Positions 6,938-13,191 of a DNA stretch of 14,162 bases are shown here, in pieces. The notes under the pieces are model-generated. The model was not told the origin of the DNA. It saw only the letters and a program-made list of their open reading frames with translations, and did not search any database. Position 1 is the stretch's first letter. Each line of letters opens with the position of its first letter. Source of the stretch: UMGS973 sp964507795 (lineage in GTDB: Bacteria > Bacillota > Clostridia > Peptostreptococcales > Anaerovoracaceae). The position numbers and the translations under genes are program-made. Location of the stretch: the NCBI GenBank assembly GCA_964507795.1, contig CAZDQV010000053.1, forward strand, positions 1-14,162, in the 5' to 3' direction.

Positions 6938-7597
6938 AACCAAAAGCAGCGAAAGCTGCTTTTGGTGTGTGGATTCACAGCATAATATGCTATTCCCTAT
7001 TCGTTTGACAGTTTGTACTGTTCTGAAACGAAAGCCTTTTGCGCGATATTCGACAGTTGAATACAAAGAGAATTCTTTTGATGCGGGTTTTGATAAAACA
7101 GCAAGTATCTGATTTGCCTGCATACCAAGCGTTCGAATATCTTGAAACAAACAAGTATTAGGAACATAATAGCCATTATTATTGTCGACAACAAAACCAA
7201 TACAGGCAGTAACATTTCCTGCAATTCTTTCTGTATATAGACGAGGCTGAGTATTGCTGTAGATTGTGGTCATCTTGCTCATTTTAGAGAAGTTTACAAT
7301 CTGAGGTAATGCTTTTAGCTTCAAATCCGTTGTACCATCTCCTTTGAATGTAAAATCATTCTCAGAAAGATTATTTGAGAGGCATTTTGTATAGAAATCG
7401 GAGGAGTTTTTTGGGTTTATGTAAGAAAGACCTGTCAGGTGTAAAAAGTTTCTTGGTAAAAAAAGTGCTTCAAAATTTTCAATAGCATTATTGCTACGAT
7501 TTTTGTATATAATCAGAAAGTTTCTGTTAGCAAGTTTTTTATGATAAGTTTTAGCTGCATTGCAAATGACTTTGATTGCGTCAAGTTTAGTAAACAT
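6881..7597 (-). CDS. PBECR4-like phage-associated BECR-fold nuclease-like protein
   Basis: A 238-aa protein without signal peptide or membrane segment in its main domain. Residues ~50-188 show the pattern I associate with the PBECR4 family (phage-Barnase-EndoU-ColicinE5/D-RelE-like nuclease 4): FLHLTG (51-56), SSDFY (65-69), FKGDGTTDLKL (84-94), LYTERIAGN (120-128), GFVVD...YYVPNT (134-148), DIR (153-155) and LSK..Y. BECR nucleases cut RNA and serve as toxins or phage effectors; activity here is inferred. The ATG at 7597 has AAAGGA upstream; an in-frame TTG at 7615 lies further out. The last ~25 residues are encoded across the ruvB hairpin and the ruvB 3' end, so this hydrophobic tail is probably not native. 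It is divergent from the HTH-pRiA4b gene. No catalytic residue was assigned. Confidence 0.7.
   Translation of the reverse strand: MFTKLDAIKVICNAAKTYHKKLANRNFLIIYKNRSNNAIENFEALFLPRNFLHLTGLSYINPKNSSDFYTKCLSNNLSENDFTFKGDGTTDLKLKALPQIVNFSKMSKMTTIYSNTQPRLYTERIAGNVTACIGFVVDNNNGYYVPNTCLFQDIRTLGMQANQILAVLSKPASKEFSLYSTVEYRAKGFRFRTVQTVKRIGNSILCCESTHQKQLSLLLVLIFNILWHCYAKMSVCLL
6940..6965. terminator. Hairpin after ruvB, probable bidirectional terminator
   Basis: CCAAAAGCAGC (6940-6950) and GCTGCTTTTGG (6955-6965) form a perfect 11-bp stem with a GAAA loop on the plus strand. The only T run is inside the stem (CTTTT). It begins three bases after the ruvB stop. The leftward nuclease-like frame reads through it. 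Confidence 0.75.
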
Positions 7598-7629
7598 GAA
7601 AGCTTCCTTTGGCAATGTATTGCGGAAAT

Positions 7630-7635
7630 ATTATA
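7630..7635 (-). promoter_or_regulatory. Possible -10 element for the PBECR4-like gene
   Basis: The minus strand reads TATAAT at 7635-7630, 33 bases before the chosen ATG. The hexamer 17 bases further upstream (TTTATT) is a poor -35, so this promoter is uncertain. Expression may instead come from the stronger promoter at 7805-7833 by readthrough. Confidence 0.4.
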
Positions 7636-7654
7636 TAAAGAGGGATTTCCATAA

Positions 7655-7797
7655 TAAAAAAGAGAGAGACAAAGCCGAAGCGTTTGGTAACTCTCTTTTA
7701 CGGCTAATTTTTTCGTTGTCTGCCAACCATCGGCACATACGTCCGATAAGGATTCGGATTAAGGTGTTAGCCCACCAAATGCAGCACGCTGCATTTC
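7655..7797 (-). ncRNA. Candidate structured small RNA or attenuated leader, ~140 nt
   Basis: A promoter at 7805-7833 on the minus strand predicts a start near 7797. From there the RNA would contain four hairpins in a row: AAATGCAG-CGTG-CTGCATTT (7796-7777), GGTG/CACC (7776-7763), TCCGA/TCGGA (7758-7742) and TGCC/GGCA (7735-7721). It then reaches a 9-bp AAAAGAGAG/CTCTCTTTT stem followed by a T run ending at 7656, an intrinsic terminator. The strings AGCCG (near 7700) and CGGCT (7678-7674) can pair as an alternative that competes with the terminator. It matches no RNA class I recognise. Either a stand-alone sRNA or a 5' leader controlling the downstream PBECR4-like gene by termination would fit. 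A 71-codon frame crosses this strand (7846-7631) but has no clear ribosome site. Confidence 0.5.
7658..7699 (-). terminator. Intrinsic terminator on the minus strand upstream of the PBECR4-like gene
   Basis: AAAAGAGAG (7699-7691) pairs with CTCTCTTTT (7666-7658) and is followed by more T residues to 7656. It lies about 60 bases before the PBECR4-like start codon, where no protein gene ends. Confidence 0.55.
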
Positions 7798-7804
7798 TAT
7801 ATTC

Positions 7805-7833
7805 ATTATATCCACAAAATGATGCAAGTGCAA
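7805..7833 (-). promoter_or_regulatory. Promoter for the candidate small RNA
   Basis: The minus strand carries TTGCAC (7833-7828), a 17-base spacer and a perfect TATAAT (7810-7805). The first hairpin of the candidate RNA starts at the expected transcription start. Confidence 0.55.
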
Positions 7834-7858
7834 CATTTTCTATCAATATTTTATTTGA

Positions 7859-7888
7859 AATTCCTGAAAATGGATGTTTTCAGGAATT
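7859..7888. repeat. 30-bp palindrome with perfect 12-bp arms
   Basis: AATTCCTGAAAA (7859-7870) and TTTTCAGGAATT (7877-7888) are perfect inverted copies around TGGATG. No T run follows on either strand, so it is a poor terminator. It lies 26 bases upstream of the small-RNA promoter and 118 bases before the HTH gene, so an operator for the neighbouring HTH protein is plausible but not shown. The rest of 7834-8005 holds no gene I can support. Confidence 0.6.
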
Positions 7889-8005
7889 CGGAAAGAGCAC
7901 ACTCTCTTTTAGCGGCAGGTCTTTTGAGCCACACTCAGCTTTCTTTCATCCAGATGATTGCGTTGCAAGAGATATGTCTAACTGTGAAATGAAAGGAATT
8001 AAAAT

Positions 8006-10060
8006 ATGCCTATTTCAGCTAAAGATAAGGAGTTCATGGAAAAGGTTGCTACATATTTTCGCAGTACAAAGTCCCCGTCAGAGCCAAAAGGATCTATTAG
8101 GGAAACTGCAAACAGATTTGAAATCAACCGTAACAAGGTCAGAAAGATTCTGATTACAACAGGGGACCTGAATTCTCCAATTACAGATGACGCTGTTTTG
8201 ATGCGGAATCAGGGACTGAGTATCAAGGATATAGCAAAAGACCTTGGGGTTTCTGTAGCAACAGTATCTACAGCACTCCCTTATGAAAATAAGATTGATA
8301 ACACTTTGGACCCTACAGATCATGCATCCAAGGTCAGAGAATACCGGGCATATGAGCAAAAACAAATTAAGAGGCAGGCAGAGAAAAAATCAAAAAATGA
8401 AAATGTGCCTGTTACATGGAAAGGAGATGCTATGACAAAGCAAAATGAAATCAAAAGGGAATGGCAAAAGGATATTAAAATGTCATATACCGAAGCTTAC
8501 CACAGACCACGTCGGAAGACATGGGAAGATTTTGATGAGATGAAGGAATTTTTAATAGGGGAAATGGGTGAAGATGCTCCAGATGAATTGAAAGATATTT
8601 TTGAAGTTATGAATTTAATAGAAAAAAATGATGATGTTGAACAAGAATTAGAAAAGCTTCTTGCAAAGGAAAAACTCACAGATGAAGAAAAAAACAGGTT
8701 ACCCTTGTTACTGATTAAAACAGGACAGTTTACAGGTGCGCTGAATAACAGGAATAATGGCGTGTTAGAAGATATTTCAGGAGAGCGTTTGCCATTTGAA
8801 CCACTGGATGTGCTTCGACTTCACATGGAGCTTTATAGTGAATATGCTGATAATGTAGTCAATGATGATATTGCAAAAGTGTTCAGGAAATATGGCAAAG
8901 TTGAGCACGGAAGAAGCATCAGTCGTGATGTAATTGTTCCAGCAGACATTCCACTGTATGCACTTCATTATGTAATCCAAAGAGCCTTTGGTTGGGAGAA
9001 TTCTCATCTGCATCAGTTTAATCTCCCGGATGATAGGTTCAAAGCATTGACGGACAACAATGCTTGCACATGGAGTCGTATGGTAGGAGTTCTGTTCCGT
9101 TCACCACTTATGGATGAAGATGATGAGTTTTGGGCGGATGACTACAATGGTGGAAGCTTCAAAAACTGGCTCCGAAAGAAATATACAGGGCCATATTTAT
9201 CTCAATGTTATGGGGAGGGAATTGTTTCATGCTACGCGGACATGAAGCGTTTGGATATGGATGCTGATTGTTATGTTATGTATGTCAAAAGGTATAATCA
9301 AGCAACTCAAAGATACGATGGAGAGGAATTTCTTTCAACGGTAACACCAGTGATGGATTACCAAGGAAACAAGTCACCAGAGCCAAAGCCTTGGACGGGT
9401 GATAAAAATCCATACAGAGTGGAAATAGTGAAGTTTAAAGAAGTTCCGGCAGAAGGCATAAAATATTTGTTTGAGCGTGATCCCAGGGTTCTTCTGGAAC
9501 GGCTTCCGCTTGATTCTGTGCTTGCAGCCGGACATTTTGAACTTTTAGAAAATTCTCCGCCCGAAGAACGAGAATATGTTAAGAATCAAATGATACATTC
9601 CGGTGAAGAGATGTATATTGAGGTGGAAAAAGAGATAAAGGATATTATACAGGGACAGATTGATTCCCCTGAAATGCAGGTGCAGCCAATACCGATAACA
9701 GATACACTTCTGTATACATATGATTTTGGAGATGGCTGGAAAATACGTATAACGGCCAGCGATAATTGCCTGGATCTGGTAAAGTCAGGCAGAATCACTC
9801 AGTCAGAACTTGACAGGGCGAATGTAAAGTGCAGAGAAGTATATAGGCCTGTGCTGATTGCCAGGGATGGTGAAATGCTTGTTGATGATGTGGGAGGAAT
9901 CTCTGGGTTTGCTGAATTTTTGAAGATAATTAATCCGGACTTGAAACATATGAGCCCGGAAGAAAAGGAAGAAGCAAAGCAGGAAAAGAAAGAATATATT
10001 GAGTGGGCAAAGGGCCTTGGATGGCACAGGGAGAGACCTTCGAATTTTAATCTGTTATGA
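8006..10060 (+). CDS. HTH protein with split plasmid pRiA4b ORF-3 (PRiA4_ORF3) domain
   Basis: A 684-aa cytoplasmic protein. Two helix-turn-helix units lie at residues ~29-52 (SIRETANRFEINRNKVRKIL) and ~70-92 (GLSIKDIAKDLGVSVATVST). A Lys/Glu-rich, probably helical stretch (100-235) follows. The first half of a pRiA4b ORF-3-like domain is at 308-341 (VPADIPLYALHYVIQRAFGW, then HLHQF). The second half is at 567-675 with YDFGDGWKI, RPVLIARDGEMLVDDVGG and a closing EW. About 220 residues separate the halves, far more than in short family members. The family is spread among plasmids and mobile DNA and has no firmly known function. The ATG has AAAGGA upstream, and a strong terminator follows. It may bind DNA near its own divergent promoter region, which is inference. 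Confidence 0.8.
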   Translation: MPISAKDKEFMEKVATYFRSTKSPSEPKGSIRETANRFEINRNKVRKILITTGDLNSPITDDAVLMRNQGLSIKDIAKDLGVSVATVSTALPYENKIDNTLDPTDHASKVREYRAYEQKQIKRQAEKKSKNENVPVTWKGDAMTKQNEIKREWQKDIKMSYTEAYHRPRRKTWEDFDEMKEFLIGEMGEDAPDELKDIFEVMNLIEKNDDVEQELEKLLAKEKLTDEEKNRLPLLLIKTGQFTGALNNRNNGVLEDISGERLPFEPLDVLRLHMELYSEYADNVVNDDIAKVFRKYGKVEHGRSISRDVIVPADIPLYALHYVIQRAFGWENSHLHQFNLPDDRFKALTDNNACTWSRMVGVLFRSPLMDEDDEFWADDYNGGSFKNWLRKKYTGPYLSQCYGEGIVSCYADMKRLDMDADCYVMYVKRYNQATQRYDGEEFLSTVTPVMDYQGNKSPEPKPWTGDKNPYRVEIVKFKEVPAEGIKYLFERDPRVLLERLPLDSVLAAGHFELLENSPPEEREYVKNQMIHSGEEMYIEVEKEIKDIIQGQIDSPEMQVQPIPITDTLLYTYDFGDGWKIRITASDNCLDLVKSGRITQSELDRANVKCREVYRPVLIARDGEMLVDDVGGISGFAEFLKIINPDLKHMSPEEKEEAKQEKKEYIEWAKGLGWHRERPSNFNLL

Positions 10061-10070
10061 TAAATGATAT

Positions 10071-10108
10071 ACGGGAATATCGTTATGTATGATGCTCCCG
10101 TTTTTTTT
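10071..10108 (+). terminator. Intrinsic terminator after the HTH-pRiA4b gene
   Basis: ACGGGA (10071-10076) pairs with TCCCGT (10096-10101), with ATC/GAT extending the stem beyond a small mismatch, and is followed by eight T residues. It starts 11 bases after the stop codon. Confidence 0.85.
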
Positions 10109-10135
10109 GCGTATCCGTAAAATACCCTTTGTTGG

Positions 10136-10149
10136 TCAAAATATTACAC
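10136..10149 (+). promoter_or_regulatory. Shared motif upstream of the permease, candidate AraC-protein site
   Basis: TCAAAATATTACAC here matches TCATAATATTACAC at 13098-13111, upstream of the methyltransferase, in 13 of 14 positions and the same orientation. A candidate -10 (TATAAT, 10215-10220) with no good -35 lies downstream, as expected for an activator-dependent promoter. Confidence 0.4.
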
Positions 10150-10228
10150 TTTAATGAAACGATAATTATGCTTTAGCTGTATGTGATTTATCCCTCTTAT
10201 TCTGTCTGCAACTATATAATTAGCTTGA

Positions 10229-10273
10229 GGAGACCGGAAAAATATTATTAAAATGGCAGTAAACAAGGTCTCT
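10229..10273 (+). other. Leader inverted repeat before the permease gene
   Basis: GGAGACC (10229-10235) can pair with GGTCTCT (10267-10273) around a 31-base AT-rich loop. It lies between the candidate -10 and the ribosome binding site. No T run follows, so it is not a terminator on the plus strand. A role is unknown. The rest of 10110-10304 shows no gene. Confidence 0.35.
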
Positions 10274-10304
10274 CAAAAAAATATTTGTGCAGGGAGGAAG
10301 TATG

Positions 10305-12041
10305 ATGAATGATGGTAAAAAATCAACAGCTGATCCGATAGAAAATCATGGACTTAAAAAACGTAACTTGAGTGTTTCCACAGTTGTTTTTATGATTTTC
10401 TGTCTGGCATCTGCCGGCTGCTATGGCATCGAAGAAATGATGCCAGAGTCAGGTCCGGGACTGACTGTAATAATGCTTATAGTGCTGCCTTTTGTATGGA
10501 GCTCACCGCTGGGGCTTGTAGCTGCTGAGCTTGGCTCTGCAAGGCCGCAGGAGGGCGGATATTACAAATGGGTGCAGGAAGCACTGGGAGAATATTGGGG
10601 ATTTCAGGCAGGCTGGTGGAGGACTATTTCAATCTATATAGATAACACTCTGTATGTTATTCTGGCCGCGGGATATCTTGCAAGCTGGTTTGACATTTCT
10701 GCCATGACTGAGCTCATAATAAAAGTTGTAATGATACTTGTATTCACGTATATTAACATTAGAGGAGTGAAAGATGTAGGCATTGTGAGCACAATTCTTT
10801 CAATACTTGTTATTGTTGCATTTGGTATGGTGGCATTGTGCGGTTTTCTCAACTGGGAACAGAATCCGCTGCTTCCGGTCACTGCAGACGGAGAGATAAT
10901 GGGTGTTTCGGGCATAGGCTTCTCGGACTGGATATATTATATAGGAATGGGCATCGCCCTTGGAATGTGGATGTATTCAGGATATGAGTCCATGTCTACG
11001 ATAGCCGGAGAAATAGAAAACCCTCAGGTTATACCAAAAGCCACATTGCTGACAGTTCCTCTTATTATGGCGACGTATCTTTTGCCTACAATAGCAGGGC
11101 TTGCTACAATGACTGATGAAAAGGTTGCAGGGCTTCTTAATATAAGTGTGGAGGAAGTTAAAGAAGCAGGTGGTGCATGGGCTTTTTGGGGTACGGAACC
11201 TGGAACTGTGGGATATGCGGATATTGTGACGGCAAACTGGGGCGCGGCCTTTGGATTGTTTTTTGTCATAATTGCAGTATTATCACAGTGCTCTGTATAT
11301 AATTCGTATATAGCGTCAGGTTCAAGAGGATTTTTTGCTTTGGCAGATGATTATCTGGCACCTCCTATACTTGCAAAGTGCGACAAAAAATATGGAGTCC
11401 CGTATGTTTCAGTACTTTCTGTAGGAATAGTGAATCTCATTTTATGCAATTTTGCATTTACGGCAGTAGTTGTAGTGGATGTGTTCCTGCTGATTTCAGC
11501 CTATGTAATGATATTTATTTCGGCAATGATTCTCAGAAAAAGGATTCCTGAGGAGGAACTTAAATTCAAAATTCCGGGAGGATATGCTCTGCTTTGTATA
11601 ATATGCATAGTGCCTTGTTTGATTGCATTTATAGCTTTTTTTATCAATGGTACAGACTATTTCATAGGAGGAGTTTTAGGCATTATATCAGGTCCGGTAC
11701 TGTATGTGATATGGAAACTGAAATATGGAGGACTTGCTAAAAAAGATCCTGTAAAATATCCGATAAATAAGCGTACAGGATTGGCTGTTGGTGATACAAA
11801 GCGTATGGCTCTGAATTTCGGAATACTTGCCTGCTTTGGTCTTTTGGGATATCCATGGCTCAAATGGTTTGAAGGGGACTGGGCTTCCGAGTATTATGCG
11901 GAAGCAAACGAAGGCCTTGGTTTTTTGGGCAACTGGGATATGATGATGAATATAATTTTGTATGGAGCCGTTATATGTGCTGCCATAGGGATAATCCTTT
12001 ACCTCATATCGCTGAAGGTCGAGCCTAAAAAATGTGGGTGA
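10305..12041 (+). CDS. APC-superfamily amino acid/amine permease
   Basis: A 578-aa membrane transporter with about 12 hydrophobic segments. The first (near 22-45) reads VVFMIFCLASAGCYGIEEMMPESGPG, the unwound helix-1 substrate-site region usual in the family. It is followed by the helix-2/loop signature PLGLVAAELGSARPQEGGYYKWV and, near 220-240, the helix-6 region GMWMYSGYESMSTIAGEIENP. The C-terminal ~40 residues include two further hydrophobic stretches. The start was set at 10305 because GGGAGG lies seven bases upstream; the adjacent ATG at 10302 and a GTG at 10287 (which overlaps the ribosome site) are alternatives. It shares a locus, and perhaps a control motif, with the MttB-like methyltransferase, so a methylated amine or amino acid is a plausible substrate. 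Substrate is not determined by sequence. Confidence 0.9.
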   Translation: MNDGKKSTADPIENHGLKKRNLSVSTVVFMIFCLASAGCYGIEEMMPESGPGLTVIMLIVLPFVWSSPLGLVAAELGSARPQEGGYYKWVQEALGEYWGFQAGWWRTISIYIDNTLYVILAAGYLASWFDISAMTELIIKVVMILVFTYINIRGVKDVGIVSTILSILVIVAFGMVALCGFLNWEQNPLLPVTADGEIMGVSGIGFSDWIYYIGMGIALGMWMYSGYESMSTIAGEIENPQVIPKATLLTVPLIMATYLLPTIAGLATMTDEKVAGLLNISVEEVKEAGGAWAFWGTEPGTVGYADIVTANWGAAFGLFFVIIAVLSQCSVYNSYIASGSRGFFALADDYLAPPILAKCDKKYGVPYVSVLSVGIVNLILCNFAFTAVVVVDVFLLISAYVMIFISAMILRKRIPEEELKFKIPGGYALLCIICIVPCLIAFIAFFINGTDYFIGGVLGIISGPVLYVIWKLKYGGLAKKDPVKYPINKRTGLAVGDTKRMALNFGILACFGLLGYPWLKWFEGDWASEYYAEANEGLGFLGNWDMMMNIILYGAVICAAIGIILYLISLKVEPKKCG

Positions 12042-12066
12042 TTTGGAACACTATATAAGAATTTTT

Positions 12067-12097
12067 GAAAGCAGCCTGGTATACTCCGGCTGCTTTC
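12067..12097. terminator. Hairpin between the convergent permease and AraC genes
   Basis: GAAAGCAGCC (12067-12076) and GGCTGCTTTC (12088-12097) form a perfect 10-bp stem with an 11-base loop. It overlaps the AraC-gene stop codon and lies 25 bases after the permease stop. Neither strand has a T run right after it, so termination efficiency is uncertain. Confidence 0.6.
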
Positions 12098-13049
12098 AGC
12101 ATTCCTCCAGATACATATTGAGAATAACATTTGCAAAGTCATAATCAAAGGTTTTGAGTCTGATTTTTGAGTCAGAATTAAGATCCTGAAGGATTTCATT
12201 GCGATATTCGGAAGGGCTTTTGTCATACCATCTCTTAAACTGTGTAAGCAGATGTTTTCTGTTGGAAAAACCGACTGCTGTTGCTATCTGATCTACTGTT
12301 TTATCAGTGCCAGACAACAGCTTTGATGCCTCTTCGCAGCGGGTCAGAGAAAGCAGCTGAGAGAAAGTAAGTCCGAGAGTGCTTTTGAGGTATCTTGAAA
12401 TGTGAGCGGTGCTTAAAAACTCTCTGTCTGCAAGCGTCTGCAGCGACAGCTTTTCATAGTAATGTTCAAAAACGTAGTCAACTATCCGGTACATTCTGTC
12501 ATAGTTTGTATATATCTTGTCATAATTCTGAAGCCTTGCGATGCTAACCTTGCTGTCTTCGGTTTCTTTGTAAACATACTGCTGAAACTGTGATAGTAGA
12601 ACTTCAAGAAGCTCCTTTGCATATTCTTCAAGCATGATTTCAGAATGCCCATCCTTATATGTGTAATAAAGCCTTGCAAGCTGAAACCGCAGGTGTCTGA
12701 TATCCATTGCATACAAATCTCTGTGCTTGTAGGTATCACATATAAAATATGCGTTTTCAAGTTCAGGGAAATGATGCAGGTAATGGTCATATGCAATATG
12801 TATGGTAAGAATTATAGTATCGGGATTGTCGGAAGTGATCTTGTGTGCATCATTTCTGTTAAAAATATAGACATCACCGTAAGAAAGCCTGTATGTTGCA
12901 GCCGAATCACAAATAGTAACATCTCCGTTTAGAATACATATTATCTCGATATCATTTTTGTGTATATGAAAAGGATAATATTCGATGTTTTCAAGCTTTG
13001 CTTTAATACAGGCGGTTGATTTGTATCCTGTTTTTTCGTTGTACTGCAT
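12096..13049 (-). CDS. AraC-family transcriptional regulator
   Basis: A 317-aa cytoplasmic regulator. The N-terminal cupin-like ligand domain (about 15-100) has the usual FHIHKNDIEIICILNGDV pattern, with H28 and H30, and SYGDVYIFNRNDAHKI. A helical linker follows. The C-terminal AraC/XylS domain has two helix-turn-helix units: LSLQTLADREFLSTAHISRYLK (201-222) and TVDQIATAVGFSNRKHLLTQFKRWYDKSPSEYR (251-283). About 34 residues follow the DNA-binding domain, longer than usual. GAGGAA precedes the ATG. It is divergent from the MttB-like gene and convergent with the permease, so it most likely senses a substrate and controls both; this is inference. Confidence 0.92.
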   Translation of the reverse strand: MQYNEKTGYKSTACIKAKLENIEYYPFHIHKNDIEIICILNGDVTICDSAATYRLSYGDVYIFNRNDAHKITSDNPDTIILTIHIAYDHYLHHFPELENAYFICDTYKHRDLYAMDIRHLRFQLARLYYTYKDGHSEIMLEEYAKELLEVLLSQFQQYVYKETEDSKVSIARLQNYDKIYTNYDRMYRIVDYVFEHYYEKLSLQTLADREFLSTAHISRYLKSTLGLTFSQLLSLTRCEEASKLLSGTDKTVDQIATAVGFSNRKHLLTQFKRWYDKSPSEYRNEILQDLNSDSKIRLKTFDYDFANVILNMYLEEC

Positions 13050-13091
13050 GATGTTTCCTCGTTCTCTGATAAAGATTTCTTAATTGTTCTG

Positions 13092-13120
13092 ATGATATCA
13101 TAATATTACACATATATCAA
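13092..13120 (-). promoter_or_regulatory. Promoter of the AraC-family gene
   Basis: The minus strand reads TTGATA (13120-13115), a 17-base spacer and TATCAT (13097-13092), with TG one base before the -10. The motif shared with the permease upstream region overlaps the spacer, which would suit autoregulation. Confidence 0.65.
13098..13111 (+). promoter_or_regulatory. Shared motif upstream of the MttB-like gene, candidate AraC-protein site
   Basis: TCATAATATTACAC is the partner of the motif at 10136-10149. It lies 44 bases upstream of a candidate -10, TACAAT (13155-13160), that has no recognisable -35. This is consistent with activation by the divergent AraC-family protein. Confidence 0.4.
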
Positions 13121-13191
13121 CTGAATTTGTCCCCAAAGGATGCAAAGTGCTGTTTACAATAATAGTAACAAGAAACAAGGGAGGTATATTA

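Noticed and set aside
6979..6991. Small palindrome AGCATA-A-TATGCT downstream of ruvB
   Set aside because: Arms of six AT-rich bases inside the nuclease-like reading frame are easily due to chance, and no function is suggested by position.
7631..7846. Leftward 71-codon open frame over the candidate small RNA
   Set aside because: Its start lies upstream of the predicted transcription start, there is no clear ribosome site, and hairpins and a terminator fill the stretch. A conserved peptide cannot be fully excluded.
7560..8153. Rightward 197-codon open frame across the nuclease/HTH intergenic region
   Set aside because: It starts inside the nuclease-like gene on the other strand, ends inside the HTH gene in another frame, has no ribosome site and no recognisable domain.
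10229..10273. Riboswitch in the permease leader
   Set aside because: Only one short imperfect stem is visible, with no conserved core of a known riboswitch class and no terminator or sequestered ribosome site.
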